29,769 bases of DNA from NCBI GenBank assembly GCA_020853155.1, contig JADYZL010000348.1, positions 1-29,769 on the forward strand, given 5' to 3'. The notes below the pieces were generated by a model. The model did not search any database, was not told the origin of the DNA, and saw only the letters and a program-made list of their open reading frames with translations. A program made the position numbers and the translations under genes. This stretch comes from Bryobacterales bacterium. Lineage in GTDB: Bacteria > Acidobacteriota > Terriglobia > Bryobacterales > Bryobacteraceae. This document shows, piece after piece, positions 1-8,778 of this stretch; within the stretch, counting starts at the first letter, position 1, and each line of letters starts with the position of its first letter.

Positions 1-808
1 TGGAGAAGGTTTCCCGAACGGAGCGGGGCTGCTCGTAGATCTCCTTCAACATGAAATGCTTGAAGCCGCCCTTCTCCGCCATGATCGGATCCCAGAGCAC
101 ATGGGTCACCGAACGGCTGATCGGCTTACCGGAAAAATCCATCAATCGGACGCCGTCCGGGGTGAGTACGGCCATATCTCCATCCGATAGGAAGAACATA
201 TCGCGCGTATGGGAAAGTAGAGGCGTAACGTCGCTGGCAAGGAAATACTCGTCCTGTCCCAGCCCCACAACCACGGGGGGTCCTAGCCGTGCGGCGACGA
301 TCTTGCGCGGCTCTTCGACGGCGATCACCGAGATCGCAAAGCTCCCTTGAAGTCGCTGCACCGTCTTCCGCACGGCCACAGTGAGATCGTCCTCAAGGGA
401 ATCCTCGACTAGGTGAGCGATAACCTCCGTATCCGCCTCGGTAGTGAACTTGTGGCCTTCCGCTTCCAGTTCCTGGCGGAGGGAGAGGTAGTTCTCAATA
501 ATGCCGTTGTGAACGACCGCCACCCGGTTCCCCGGCCCCACATGGGGATGCGCATTCTCCTCGGAAGGGCGCCCATGCGTCGCCCAACGGGTGTGCCCAA
601 TGCCGGTTTGGCCCGCAAGCGGATGCACTTGAATCGCATCCTCCAGGTTGCGCAATTTTCCAATCGCGCGGCGCACTTCGAGATGTCCCAACTCGTCAAT
701 GACAGCCACACCCGCGGAATCGTAGCCGCGGTATTCCAGCTTGCGCAGCCCTTCAATGATGACGGGAACCGCCGAACGCTCACCGAGGTAACCAATGATG
801 CCGCACAT
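1..808 (-). CDS. glmS: Glutamine--fructose-6-phosphate aminotransferase, N-terminal part (cut by window edge)
   Basis: This enzyme makes glucosamine-6-phosphate from fructose-6-phosphate and glutamine, the first step towards UDP-GlcNAc for cell wall and glycans, in the cytoplasm. Reading down from the ATG at 808, the protein begins MCGIIGYLGER; Cys2 is the amidotransferase nucleophile after Met removal. It continues with the class II GATase signatures EYRGYDSAG, HTRWATHG, VVHNGIIENY and TEADTEV. About 269 of the usual ~610 residues are present; the isomerase domains lie beyond base 1. The start is fixed because Cys2 must follow Met1. purS lies 89 bases upstream on the same strand, so co-transcription is possible. 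AsnB at 4392 shares the same GATase fold, but YRGYDSAG and HTRWATHG are GlmS-specific. Confidence 0.97.
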   Translation of the reverse strand, partial: MCGIIGYLGERSAVPVIIEGLRKLEYRGYDSAGVAVIDELGHLEVRRAIGKLRNLEDAIQVHPLAGQTGIGHTRWATHGRPSEENAHPHVGPGNRVAVVHNGIIENYLSLRQELEAEGHKFTTEADTEVIAHLVEDSLEDDLTVAVRKTVQRLQGSFAISVIAVEEPRKIVAARLGPPVVVGLGQDEYFLASDVTPLLSHTRDMFFLSDGDMAVLTPDGVRLMDFSGKPISRSVTHVLWDPIMAEKGGFKHFMLKEIYEQPRSVRETFS

Positions 809-897
809 TTTTCCGCCTCAGTAGACTACCGGGATGGATAGTGCGAACTCCTCGCGGATTCGCACCACGCCAGCCAAGCCGTGAGTGCCTTGCCTGC

Positions 898-1143
898 CTA
901 GCTCAGCAGTTCCACGGAGTATTCTTCGATCACCGGATTCGCCAGTACATCGTGCGCAATCTTCGTCAATTGCTCCCGAACCGCGCTTTCATCCAGGGAC
1001 TCGTCGAACTCAATGTCAAAGTATTTCCCTTGCCGGACGCTCTCAATGGCGTGAAAGCCAAATCCCTTGAGCGCCGTCGTAATCGTTTGGCCTTGAGGGT
1101 CGAGGACACTCGGCTTTAAGTAGACGTGTACGCGTGCTTTCAT
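898..1143 (-). CDS. purS: Phosphoribosylformylglycinamidine synthase subunit PurS
   Basis: PurS is the small structural subunit that joins PurQ (glutaminase) and small-type PurL in the FGAM synthase complex of purine synthesis. The 81-residue product starts MKARVHVYLKPSVLDPQG and contains GFHAIESVRQGKYFDIEFDE, matching the family in length and in the typical 'LKP.VLDPQG' and 'vR.GK.i.l' elements. An alternative ATG two codons upstream (1149) gives MVMKARV. Neither start has a clear ribosome-binding site, and 1143 matches the usual family N-terminus. purQ and purL are not adjacent; instead glmS follows on the same strand. purD sits 26 kb away in this window. Identification is confident; the exact start is less so. 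Confidence 0.93.
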   Translation of the reverse strand: MKARVHVYLKPSVLDPQGQTITTALKGFGFHAIESVRQGKYFDIEFDESLDESAVREQLTKIAHDVLANPVIEEYSVELLS

Positions 1144-1261
1144 AACCATCGTTATTGTAGCGTGGCCATCGGGCGAAACAGAGAAGATGAGGCTCCGGGA
1201 GGGGATAACGTATTCTGATGAAGGGGCTCCCATGCCCCGGACCCCGAGACCGGAAAGGCCG

Positions 1262-2488
1262 ATGAACCCAGACTCACCGCGCATTCTGATGCTGTCTCCC
1301 CGGCAGTGTAGCCCCGCGACCAGCGGCGCCAAGCTGCGCGAGTTGCACCTGGCGCGCGCTCTGGGAGAGTGGGGCGAGTTGTACCTCGCCGGCTTCGAGG
1401 ATGCGCGGGCGGGCGAGCCGAAGCAAGCGGACTTGCAATGCTGCAAACAATACCGCTACGTTCCCAAGCCCCCTGCCTACCGTCCCAGGCAATTGATCCA
1501 GGGCGTGATTACGAAGTGGCCGCTTCCCATCTTGAACTACACTTCGACGGCTTTGGCGGACACGGCGGGCGGGTTCGCGGATGCTTTCGATTTCGATCTG
1601 ATCCAACTTGAAAGTATCCACATGGTGCGCTGCCTGGAGTCGCTGCGAGCGAGAGGCGTACGTGCCCCGGTCGTATATAACTGGCACAATATCGAGTCCG
1701 AACTCATGTTTCGTTACGCGGAGACGGTTCGTTCGCCCGCGCGGCGGAGCTATGCTTCTCTTACTGCCCGCAAGCTTCAGCGGATGGAGAGCGAGATTCT
1801 ACGGGATGCGCTTGGGCATGTGGTTTGCAGTGAACGGGAGCGGGAGAATCTCTCGCGAATCGCGCCACAGGCTCGCATCGCCGTAATCGAGAACGGTGTG
1901 GATTGCGATGCTTTCGCGCCGGAAGCGCGGGGGAGCGGCGGAACGCCGAAGAGCATAGTCTTTGTCGGATCCATGGACTATTTCCCAAACATCGAGGGTG
2001 TGACGTGGTTCGCCCGGGAGATCTGGCCCAAGGTTCGGGAACGGTTGCCGGATCTCGAATTCATGATCGTGGGCGCGCGGCCAACGGACGCCGTTCTCGC
2101 CTTGAAAGAGTTGCCGGGTGTAGTGGTGACGGGAACCGTGGATTCCGTGAAGCCCTACTATCGGAATGCGCTGGCAGCGGTGGCGCCTCTGAAGACGGGC
2201 GGCGGCACGCGCCTCAAGATTCTCGAAGCGATGGCGGCGGGCGCGCCCGTCATCTCCACCGCGCTTGGCGCCGAGGGCCTGGCGATCCAGCCTGGAGCGG
2301 ACTACCTTCTTGCCGGCGATAGCGCCCATGAGGAGTGGGTGCGGCATCTGACGGACTTGGCCTCGAAGCCGGAGTTGCGGGGCGAACTGATCAAGCGCGG
2401 ATTGCGCACGGTTCGATCCCGCTACGACTGGCGGTCTTTAGGGAAGCAACTGGTGGAAACCTACCATGGATGGTTAGAGCGCCCATGA
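1262..2488 (+). CDS. Family 4 glycosyltransferase (sugar transferase of an exopolysaccharide cluster)
   Basis: This predicted cytoplasmic or membrane-associated GT-B retaining glycosyltransferase transfers a sugar from a nucleotide donor onto a lipid-linked or growing glycan. The 408-residue protein has an N-terminal acceptor half starting RILMLSPRQCSPATSGAKLRE. The donor half is diagnostic: FVGSMDYFPNIEGVTWF, then APLKTGGGTRLKILEAMAAG and PVISTALGAEGL. It resembles the sugar transferases found with EpsH/PEP-CTERM type clusters, though no exosortase is visible here. An in-frame ATG exists at 1187, but 1262 is preferred because a GGAAAGG sequence lies just upstream and the protein then starts near the first beta strand. 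Its stop overlaps the next gene's start (ATGA), which argues for translational coupling. Donor and acceptor sugars cannot be read from sequence. Confidence 0.88.
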   Translation: MNPDSPRILMLSPRQCSPATSGAKLRELHLARALGEWGELYLAGFEDARAGEPKQADLQCCKQYRYVPKPPAYRPRQLIQGVITKWPLPILNYTSTALADTAGGFADAFDFDLIQLESIHMVRCLESLRARGVRAPVVYNWHNIESELMFRYAETVRSPARRSYASLTARKLQRMESEILRDALGHVVCSERERENLSRIAPQARIAVIENGVDCDAFAPEARGSGGTPKSIVFVGSMDYFPNIEGVTWFAREIWPKVRERLPDLEFMIVGARPTDAVLALKELPGVVVTGTVDSVKPYYRNALAAVAPLKTGGGTRLKILEAMAAGAPVISTALGAEGLAIQPGADYLLAGDSAHEEWVRHLTDLASKPELRGELIKRGLRTVRSRYDWRSLGKQLVETYHGWLERP

Positions 2489-3657
2489 ACAAGCGGCTGC
2501 GTCTGCTCGCGATCATCGAAGCCACTTCCATCACAGGTCCCGCTAAGAACCTGATTGAGTTCGCGTCTCTGGCTGGCTCGGAAGGGATCGACACCGTGAT
2601 TGCCACGTTCGTTCGGGGCTCGGGTTCCAACGTGTTTCTCGACCGGGTCCGGGCGGAGGGGATTCCGCTTGAACAGATCCCCGAATCCGGGGCGTTCGAT
2701 TTTGGCGTCGTCAAGACGCTGCGGCGGATGGCCGATTCCGTCCAGCCGGATGTGATCCAAACCCACGCCGTGAAGTCCCATTTCCTAGCACGGGTGGCGG
2801 GGCTGCCGCGAATCGCGCCGTGGGTCGCCTTCCACCACGGCTATACCTTCACCAGTTGGAAGACATGGCTCTACAATGAACTCGACCGCTGGAGCTTGCC
2901 CGCAGCGGGCCAGGTGCTGACGGTGAGCGGCCCATTTCGTGACGAATTGGCGGCCAAGGGAGTTGATCGCCATCGGATCGAAGTGATTCACAACGCCATC
3001 CGGCCGGACTGGGGGCGCGATGCCCGCAAGGAAGAAGCGGCGCGCGCCCTGCGGGAACGGTGGCGCATTCCGGAAGAGAGAGCCGTCGTGCTCATCGTGG
3101 GCCGCTTCTCGCGAGAAAAGGATCATATCAGCTTGCTGCGGGCCGTTCGCAGCGTCCTTGCGCGGCGCGAGGTTCACCTGGTTGTGGTTGGCGATGGACC
3201 CGAACGCGCACCCATCGAGGCAGCCATCCGGGATCTGAACCTTGGCGGAAACGTGACGCTCACCGGGCAGCAGCCAAGCGCGGAACCGTTCTATGGAATC
3301 GCGGACGTCGCCGCTCTCTCCTCGCGAACGGAAGGTTCCCCGAATGCCCTGCTCGAAGCGATGGCCGCCGGGGTTCCCTCGGTGGCAACCCGCGTGGGAG
3401 GGATCCCGGAGATCGTCCAGCACGGGGAGAGCGCATTGCTGGTCCCCCCGGACGACCCCGGCGCGCTTGCCGCCGCGATGCTTCGTATTCTTGTGGAAGA
3501 GCCCGCTCTGGCGGGGGCGCTCGCCGGCCGGGCGAGATCTCTGGTGCTGGAGCGGCATACGCCGCAAGAGCGAGCGCGGGCGCTCTGCCGCATCTATCGG
3601 TCGATGATGCCGCACCCAGCCGGCCGCCCCCAAACAGTACCGGGAGAGGAGTTGTAG
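2485..3657 (+). CDS. Family 4 glycosyltransferase
   Basis: This 390-residue GT-B glycosyltransferase begins MNKRLRLLAIIEATSITGPA, where the 'GPAKNL' loop follows the first strand. The C-terminal GT1-type domain has VVLIVGRFSREKDH, HLVVVGDGPER and the E-x7-E donor motif within SSRTEGSPNALLEAMAAGVP, followed by TRVGGIPEIV. These features define a retaining transferase using a nucleotide-sugar donor. The ATG lies inside the stop codon of the preceding glycosyltransferase (4-base ATGA overlap), so the two are almost certainly co-translated and probably act in one glycan pathway. An open frame extends upstream to 2335, but it runs through the preceding gene and is not needed. Substrates are unknown. 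Confidence 0.88.
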   Translation: MNKRLRLLAIIEATSITGPAKNLIEFASLAGSEGIDTVIATFVRGSGSNVFLDRVRAEGIPLEQIPESGAFDFGVVKTLRRMADSVQPDVIQTHAVKSHFLARVAGLPRIAPWVAFHHGYTFTSWKTWLYNELDRWSLPAAGQVLTVSGPFRDELAAKGVDRHRIEVIHNAIRPDWGRDARKEEAARALRERWRIPEERAVVLIVGRFSREKDHISLLRAVRSVLARREVHLVVVGDGPERAPIEAAIRDLNLGGNVTLTGQQPSAEPFYGIADVAALSSRTEGSPNALLEAMAAGVPSVATRVGGIPEIVQHGESALLVPPDDPGALAAAMLRILVEEPALAGALAGRARSLVLERHTPQERARALCRIYRSMMPHPAGRPQTVPGEEL

Positions 3658-3662
3658 AACGC

Positions 3663-4247
3663 ATGCTCAAGGCATCTCTCAAAGCGCTGCTCCTGGGCAT
3701 CTCCATGGCGCTAACGCTCCCCGCCGCACTGGTCTCGGGCTGCGGACGGCTCCGCGGCGTATTCCAGTTCTTCGCCCAGGCGCACGCACTTCTCCCCGGC
3801 TTGCCGGGCGATTATCTTCGCACCGGGTATTACCGATGGACGCTGCGAGAGTTTGGACGAAACAGCCGCATCCAGTTCGCCTCCTACTTCGCCCACCCGG
3901 AGGCGCGCGTGGGCCAGGGCGTCTATATCGGCTCCAAGAACATCCTCGGGCGCACCGAGATCGGGGACGGCTGCCAGATCGCGTCGGGCGTACAGATCCT
4001 CAGCGGCGCGCACCAGCATGCGCGCGAAGCGGATGGCGCGCTTGGGGGTTCATCTCTTGATGCCTTTGAAACCGTGCGGATCGGAGCAGGCTGCTGGATT
4101 GGCGCCGGCGTGATCGTGATGGCGGATATCGGCGCGAACACCACGGTTGGCGCAGGCTCCGTCGTCACCCGGAGCCTTCCCGCTCACTGTACCGCCGTGG
4201 GGTCGCCAGCCAGGGTGCTGTCTACGCGGGACGCCGATTCCGGCTGA
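3663..4247 (+). CDS. Left-handed beta-helix (hexapeptide repeat) acyltransferase, O-acetyltransferase type
   Basis: This protein probably acetylates a sugar hydroxyl in the glycan made by the neighbouring transferases, using acetyl-CoA. The 194-residue product has a hydrophobic N-terminal helix (about residues 5-28, KALLLGISMALTLPAALVSG). This leads into repeated hexapeptide turns such as ARVGQGVYIGSKNILGRTEIGDGCQIASGVQI and, after an insertion, VRIGAGCWIGAG..ADIGANTTVGAGSVV. The GAHQH segment around residue 118 supplies the likely catalytic histidine of this class. It ends with the usual SPARVL element. Start 3663 follows a GGAGAGGAG ribosome-binding site at about 3644-3652 and lies 5 bases after the previous stop. 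It resembles the WcaF/serine acetyltransferase-like enzymes of polysaccharide loci; acyl donor and target are inferred. Confidence 0.85.
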   Translation: MLKASLKALLLGISMALTLPAALVSGCGRLRGVFQFFAQAHALLPGLPGDYLRTGYYRWTLREFGRNSRIQFASYFAHPEARVGQGVYIGSKNILGRTEIGDGCQIASGVQILSGAHQHAREADGALGGSSLDAFETVRIGAGCWIGAGVIVMADIGANTTVGAGSVVTRSLPAHCTAVGSPARVLSTRDADSG

Positions 4248-4391
4248 GCGCTTTGGCCGGGCTGGCTTTGTCGGGTAACGCGCAGCTTCGCACGGGAAGT
4301 GCGATCCTAGAGTCGGAAACGCTCATTGGCGGCAGTCTTCGGTAATCGGTTGGAGTACTCCACCGCGAATGCCCGCCAGACTTGCCCTTCT

Positions 4392-6242
4392 ATGTGTGGA
4401 ATCGCTGGATATGTGGGCCTTCAGGACTCGATGGATGCGCTGCCCGCCGTGCGCCGCATGCTACGCGGCATTGCGCACCGGGGTCCCGATGGAGAGGGCG
4501 TTGAGACTTGGAACAGCGTTGCACTGGCGCATCGACGGCTGGCGATTCTCGACCTGAGTGAAGCGGGGCATCAGCCGATGCTCTCAACGGATCGGGAAGT
4601 GGGCATTGTCTTCAACGGTTGCATTTACAACTTTCAGGAGTTGCGGCGGGAGCTCGAGGCAAGCGGACGCCGGTTTCGCTCAAACACCGATACCGAAGTG
4701 CTGGTGAATGGATTTCTGGAATGGGGAATCCACCGGCTGGTGTCCCGGCTGCGGGGGATGTATGCGTTCGGCATCTGGGACAATCGCTCCCGCGAGTTGT
4801 TCCTGGTGCGCGACCGGTTGGGCGTGAAGCCATTGATCTACGCGGAAGCCGGGGGGCGGATTGCGTTTGCATCGACGGCGGGAGCCATGCGCGGCGGCGG
4901 TTTCGGCGGGGATTTGGATCCACAAGCGGTGCTCGAATTTCTGGAGTTTGGTTTCGTCACCGACGCCCGCTGCATCTATGAAGGCATTTCGAAGCTCCCA
5001 CCCGGACACATTCTCCACTGGCGAGATGGCCGGTCCGTGCTCAGCCGCTACTGGGAGCTTTCCGAAGAACGCGATACCTCCATTTCGTTCGAGGACGCGG
5101 TGGAGGAAACCGAACGGCTTCTCCTCGAGTCGGTGCGGCTTCGGCTGATCGCCGACGTCCCCATTGGCGTACTGCTCAGCGGAGGCGTGGATTCTGGACT
5201 GATCTGCTGGGCCTTGACAGAGCTGGGCGCCCCGATTCGCTCGTTTACAGTCGGTACGCCGGGAGACCCGGAAGATGAGACAACGGCGGCCCAGGAGACG
5301 GCCCGGAAACTTGGCATCACCAATGAAGTCGTCACCATCGCGGAGCGCGAGGAGAATCCGCTCGATGAGTTACGCAGTGCCTATTCCGAACCCTTCGCCT
5401 CCTCCTCCGCGCTTGGCGTGCTGAGCGTCTCCCGCGCGGTGAAGGACCATGCAACCGTACTGCTGACCGGCGACGGCGGGGACGACGTCTATCTTGGCTA
5501 TTCCTTTTTCCTCAACTGTTGGCGCGCGCAGTGCCTCGCCAACCGTTTGCCCGCCGCCGCAGAGACCCTGTGGAAGGCAACGCGACCGTTGCTGCGGACG
5601 CTCCCCAGGGCAAAGCGTGCACACAGTTTTCTCAGCTATGCATTTGGGGGCGTGGGGGCTTACGCCCGGGTCCGCCTGGGGATCCCCTATTTTGAAGAGC
5701 GCGGGATGTTCGGACCATTGCTGAGAGGCCGAACCCTGGCACATCGGGAAGTGCCGGACTCGCTCGCATCCGGACGCAGGCTGCTCGACGACGCGCTTCG
5801 ATTCCACCAATCCAAGCATTTCCTCAGCGAGTTCATGGTGAAGGTGGATGGAGCAACGATGTGGCATGCGCTGGAGGCACGTTCTCCATTTCTTGATCAC
5901 ACCGTTTGGGAGTTCGCGGCGCGCCTTCCCTATTCCGTGCGCTTCCATGATGGGCAGCTCAAGGCGGTCTTGCGAGAGATTGCCCGGAGACGCTTGGGCG
6001 GCACGGTTGCGCGTCGCGAGAAGTCCGGGTTCTCGATTCCCGCCGACCGCTGGCTGCTCGGCCGGTGGAGTTCCGGGCTACGCGAGTTTGGAGAATCGAG
6101 CGCCGCCGCCAAGGCGGGCTGGTTTGACCAGGGATCTCTTTCGAGAACGGTTGCGGCGGCACTGAAGGACCGGCAATCGTCGCCGCAACTCTGGCATGCG
6201 GTGGTGTTCGAGAATTGGCTGCGAGAGCAACAGACAGACTGA
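4392..6242 (+). CDS. asnB: Asparagine synthase (glutamine-hydrolysing) type amidotransferase
   Basis: The enzyme hydrolyses glutamine in an N-terminal GATase II domain and uses the ammonia on an adenylated carboxylate in a C-terminal synthase domain. The 616-residue product begins MCGIAGYVG (Cys2 nucleophile), with HRGPDGEG, AHRRLAILD, SNTDTEVLVNGF and RDRLGVKPL. The PP-loop SGGVDS is at residues 263-268, and late motifs include LEARSPFLDHTVWEFA and REKSGFSIPA. The GDGGDD segment (360-365) has Asp where family members usually have Glu. An upstream in-frame start (4326) is rejected because Cys2 must follow Met; no good ribosome-binding site is visible. The gene sits 144 bases after the acyltransferase, inside a glycosyltransferase cluster. 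It may therefore amidate a uronic acid rather than make free asparagine (inference). Confidence 0.92.
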   Translation: MCGIAGYVGLQDSMDALPAVRRMLRGIAHRGPDGEGVETWNSVALAHRRLAILDLSEAGHQPMLSTDREVGIVFNGCIYNFQELRRELEASGRRFRSNTDTEVLVNGFLEWGIHRLVSRLRGMYAFGIWDNRSRELFLVRDRLGVKPLIYAEAGGRIAFASTAGAMRGGGFGGDLDPQAVLEFLEFGFVTDARCIYEGISKLPPGHILHWRDGRSVLSRYWELSEERDTSISFEDAVEETERLLLESVRLRLIADVPIGVLLSGGVDSGLICWALTELGAPIRSFTVGTPGDPEDETTAAQETARKLGITNEVVTIAEREENPLDELRSAYSEPFASSSALGVLSVSRAVKDHATVLLTGDGGDDVYLGYSFFLNCWRAQCLANRLPAAAETLWKATRPLLRTLPRAKRAHSFLSYAFGGVGAYARVRLGIPYFEERGMFGPLLRGRTLAHREVPDSLASGRRLLDDALRFHQSKHFLSEFMVKVDGATMWHALEARSPFLDHTVWEFAARLPYSVRFHDGQLKAVLREIARRRLGGTVARREKSGFSIPADRWLLGRWSSGLREFGESSAAAKAGWFDQGSLSRTVAAALKDRQSSPQLWHAVVFENWLREQQTD

Positions 6243-6280
6243 GCTTCCGCGCCCCGCTCCCGGCGCCGGGCCGGATCGCG

Positions 6281-7483
6281 ATGATGAATCACGGAACCAT
6301 AGCTACAAAGATGCAATCCGCCGCCTTCCCCAAGCCGCAAGCCGTGATCATGATTTCGCATACCTATCCCCCGGTGTTGGGCGGCACGGAGATTGAGGTA
6401 CAGCGCGTGGCGAAGGGGCTCATGCGGCGGGGGCATCGGACGCTGGTGCTTTGCGCGGGGGGCGCACCGATGCCGAAGCGTGGCGGATGGACGGACCCCA
6501 TGGGTATCCCAGTCAGGATCCTGACATCGCAAAGTGAGGGAGCACCGCCGGCGCTCGCGTTTTCGATGGGCGTCGTTTGGAATCTGCTGCGACAGCGACG
6601 GAGCTACCGGACCGTGTATTTTCTGATGCCCGGCTTACACCTGGCCGCGGGTCTGCCGGTGGCGGCGTTGCTCGGCTATCGCGTCTTCATGAAGTTCAGC
6701 GGTAGCAACACCATTCGCCCGCTGCTGCATTCTCGCGCGGGTCGCTGGGAGTTGCGTTTCCTTCGCTGGCTGCGCGTGCCCGTGATGCTGCTGAACGAAG
6801 GCATGGTGGAAGAAGCGGAAGCCGCGGGCATCCCTCGCTCGCAGACCACGTTTATGCCGAATCCGGTGGATGTCGATGTATTTGCTCCGGTGAATACGGA
6901 AGAGAAGATGCGCATCCGCGAACGGCTTCAGTTGCCTGCTGACGGCTTCCTCGTCATCTATACGGGGCGGCTCTCCGCGGAGAAAGGGTTGCTCGATCTC
7001 GTGGTTGGATTCGCCAAAGCGGCACGGCGCCCCGGGATTCATCTGGTATTGGTGGGCGATGGCGGGCAACGGGCCGAACTCGAAGCGCGCGTGCAGGGCA
7101 TCGAGGGCTTGGCTTCGCGGGTGACCTTTGCGGGCCGCGTGGAATCGGGTGCCGTGCCCCTATGGTTGCAGGCAGCCGATGCCTTCACGCTGGTCTCCCC
7201 CAACGAAGGGTTCTCCTGCGCGCTTTCCGAAGCCATGGCCGCGGGCTTGCCGTCGGTGGTGAGTGACATTCCCGCCAACCGGCAACTGGTGGCCGATGGC
7301 GTTCACGGCTACACGACGGCTGTGGGCGACACAGAGGCCATCGCCGATCGCTTCCTTCAGTTGCAGGCAGATATGGAATTACGTCGGCGGATGGGCGCCG
7401 CCGCCCGTGAGGAGATTGTGGGGAAGTATTCGACGGACCGCGTGGTGGACCGCTATGAGAAGCTTTTCGAAGGGACGAAGTAG
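6281..7483 (+). CDS. Family 4 glycosyltransferase
   Basis: This third GT4-type transferase of the cluster has 400 residues from the ATG at 6281. The N-terminal domain carries MISHTYPPVLGGTEIEVQRVAKGL, the typical glycine-rich first loop of GT4 enzymes. The C-terminal domain has VIYTGRLSAEKGLLDLV, HLVLVGDGGQR and the E-x7-E motif in SPNEGFSCALSEAMAAG, then LPSVVSDIPANRQLV. It is expected to act at the cytoplasmic face on a lipid-linked acceptor with a nucleotide-sugar donor. It starts 38 bases after the asnB stop on the same strand. Start choice is uncertain: 6281 and 6311 are both possible, and neither has a strong ribosome-binding site. The specific sugar cannot be inferred. Confidence 0.88.
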   Translation: MMNHGTIATKMQSAAFPKPQAVIMISHTYPPVLGGTEIEVQRVAKGLMRRGHRTLVLCAGGAPMPKRGGWTDPMGIPVRILTSQSEGAPPALAFSMGVVWNLLRQRRSYRTVYFLMPGLHLAAGLPVAALLGYRVFMKFSGSNTIRPLLHSRAGRWELRFLRWLRVPVMLLNEGMVEEAEAAGIPRSQTTFMPNPVDVDVFAPVNTEEKMRIRERLQLPADGFLVIYTGRLSAEKGLLDLVVGFAKAARRPGIHLVLVGDGGQRAELEARVQGIEGLASRVTFAGRVESGAVPLWLQAADAFTLVSPNEGFSCALSEAMAAGLPSVVSDIPANRQLVADGVHGYTTAVGDTEAIADRFLQLQADMELRRRMGAAAREEIVGKYSTDRVVDRYEKLFEGTK

Positions 7484-7564
7484 GATGCGGACCGGCATTG
7501 GCATGAGCGGCGGAAAGGGCTGGTGCGTCCGGCTGCATTCCGCGTTGCCGCAAGATCGCGCGGC

Positions 7565-8710
7565 ATGGAAATGAGCATCCTCATCTTTCTCGGAAGCCTG
7601 GTGCTGGCCGGGTATTTTCTGGCGGGCTATCCGCTTTGGCTGCGGCTGATTCCTCTCCGTCCGCTGCGCGTTCTGAAGGATGAGAATCATGTTCCCGCAG
7701 TCACCGTCCTGATGGCCGTCCACAACGGCGCGGAGTTTCTTGAAACCAAGCTCGAGAATCTGCTGGCGCTCAGCTATCCGAAGGACCAGGTGCGGATCGT
7801 CGTAATCTCCGATGGCTCCACCGATGGGAGCGATGAGATTGCACGTGCCTTCGCGCCGCGCGGGGTTGAACTGATTACATTGCCGCGTGGCGGGAAAGCG
7901 GCGGCGCTCAATGCCGGCCTGCGCCACGCCAGCGGCGACGTGATTTTCTTCTGCGACGTCCGCCAGCGGATCGACGCTGAAGCGCTGCGCCAGCTCGCCG
8001 CCAATTTCGCCGACCCGCGGGTGGGAGCCGTAACGGGGGAGTTGCGCATCCTCAAGCCGGACGGCGCCGTGGGGGAACAGGCGGATATGGACCTCTACTG
8101 GCGCTACGAACTCTGGGTGCGCGCGCGGCATTCCGCGCTCTGGAGCCTTTTCAATACGACGGGTTGCCTTTATGCGATGCGCCGGGAGCTATGCAGCGCA
8201 CTCCCCCCTTATACGCTGGGGGACGATGCCGTGCTTCCCCTGGGCGCGTATCTGCGGGGATTCCGCATTGTTTTTGACCCCACGGCCGTTGCCTACGATT
8301 ACGCCACGCAGAGTGGCACGGATTGGAAACGGCGCATGCGCACGCTCAGCGGCATGTGGCAGACCTACCGCATTTATCCGCGCCTACTGCTGCCGCATCG
8401 GATGTGGCTGCATTTTTTCTCCCACAAGCTGGGGCGGCTGCTCTTGCCCTGGACGCTGCTTGCGGCCGTGATTGCGAGCGTGTTTCTTCCCAATTCCGTC
8501 TGGAAATGGGCAATTCTCGCGGCGGAAGCGGCAATCTTCGTGGCGGCCGCGATCGATCCGGCACTCCCGCGCCGCTTTCCCTTGAAGCGGCTGACCTCGC
8601 TGTGCCGGACGTTCCTGGTGATGAATCTCGCGGCTCTGCTTTCAATTAAGGTGTTCTTCGTCTCCCCGCTCTCGATGTGGGGAACGACGAAGGTGGATCG
8701 CACGAGGTAG
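7565..8710 (+). CDS. Membrane-anchored family 2 glycosyltransferase
   Basis: This processive-type or polyprenyl-linked inverting transferase is predicted to sit in the inner membrane. The 381-residue protein has an N-terminal hydrophobic segment (about residues 3-25, SILIFLGSLVLAGYFLAGYP) and a GT-A catalytic domain. Catalytic landmarks are VTVLMAVHNGAEFLE, VVISDGSTDGSDE, GGKAAALNAGLRHASGD and FFCDVRQRID at the DxD position. GDDAVLP and RRMRTLSGMWQ stand in for the ED and Q/RxxRW motifs. The C-terminus has two to three further hydrophobic stretches (roughly residues 290-360). The start at 7565 (or 7571) precedes the first membrane segment; an upstream in-frame start at 7523 would add a polar tail. 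It is the last gene of the glycan cluster and converges on rapZ. Confidence 0.88.
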   Translation: MEMSILIFLGSLVLAGYFLAGYPLWLRLIPLRPLRVLKDENHVPAVTVLMAVHNGAEFLETKLENLLALSYPKDQVRIVVISDGSTDGSDEIARAFAPRGVELITLPRGGKAAALNAGLRHASGDVIFFCDVRQRIDAEALRQLAANFADPRVGAVTGELRILKPDGAVGEQADMDLYWRYELWVRARHSALWSLFNTTGCLYAMRRELCSALPPYTLGDDAVLPLGAYLRGFRIVFDPTAVAYDYATQSGTDWKRRMRTLSGMWQTYRIYPRLLLPHRMWLHFFSHKLGRLLLPWTLLAAVIASVFLPNSVWKWAILAAEAAIFVAAAIDPALPRRFPLKRLTSLCRTFLVMNLAALLSIKVFFVSPLSMWGTTKVDRTR

Positions 8711-8778
8711 ATCACACGAGGCGCAACACACCGCGGAGCAGCGGCGGCCGGATGGCGTGATACCCGGCTGGCGGCCGA

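Noticed and set aside
1187..1261. Upstream in-frame extension of the first glycosyltransferase
   Set aside because: The extra residues are low-complexity Pro/Arg-rich and precede the first strand of the fold; 1262 has a better ribosome-binding site.
8696..8721. Short direct repeat GATCGCACGAGG / GATCACACGAGG at the end of the GT2 gene
   Set aside because: Only two imperfect 12-base copies, partly inside the coding region; could be chance or local duplication and gives no sign of an attachment site.
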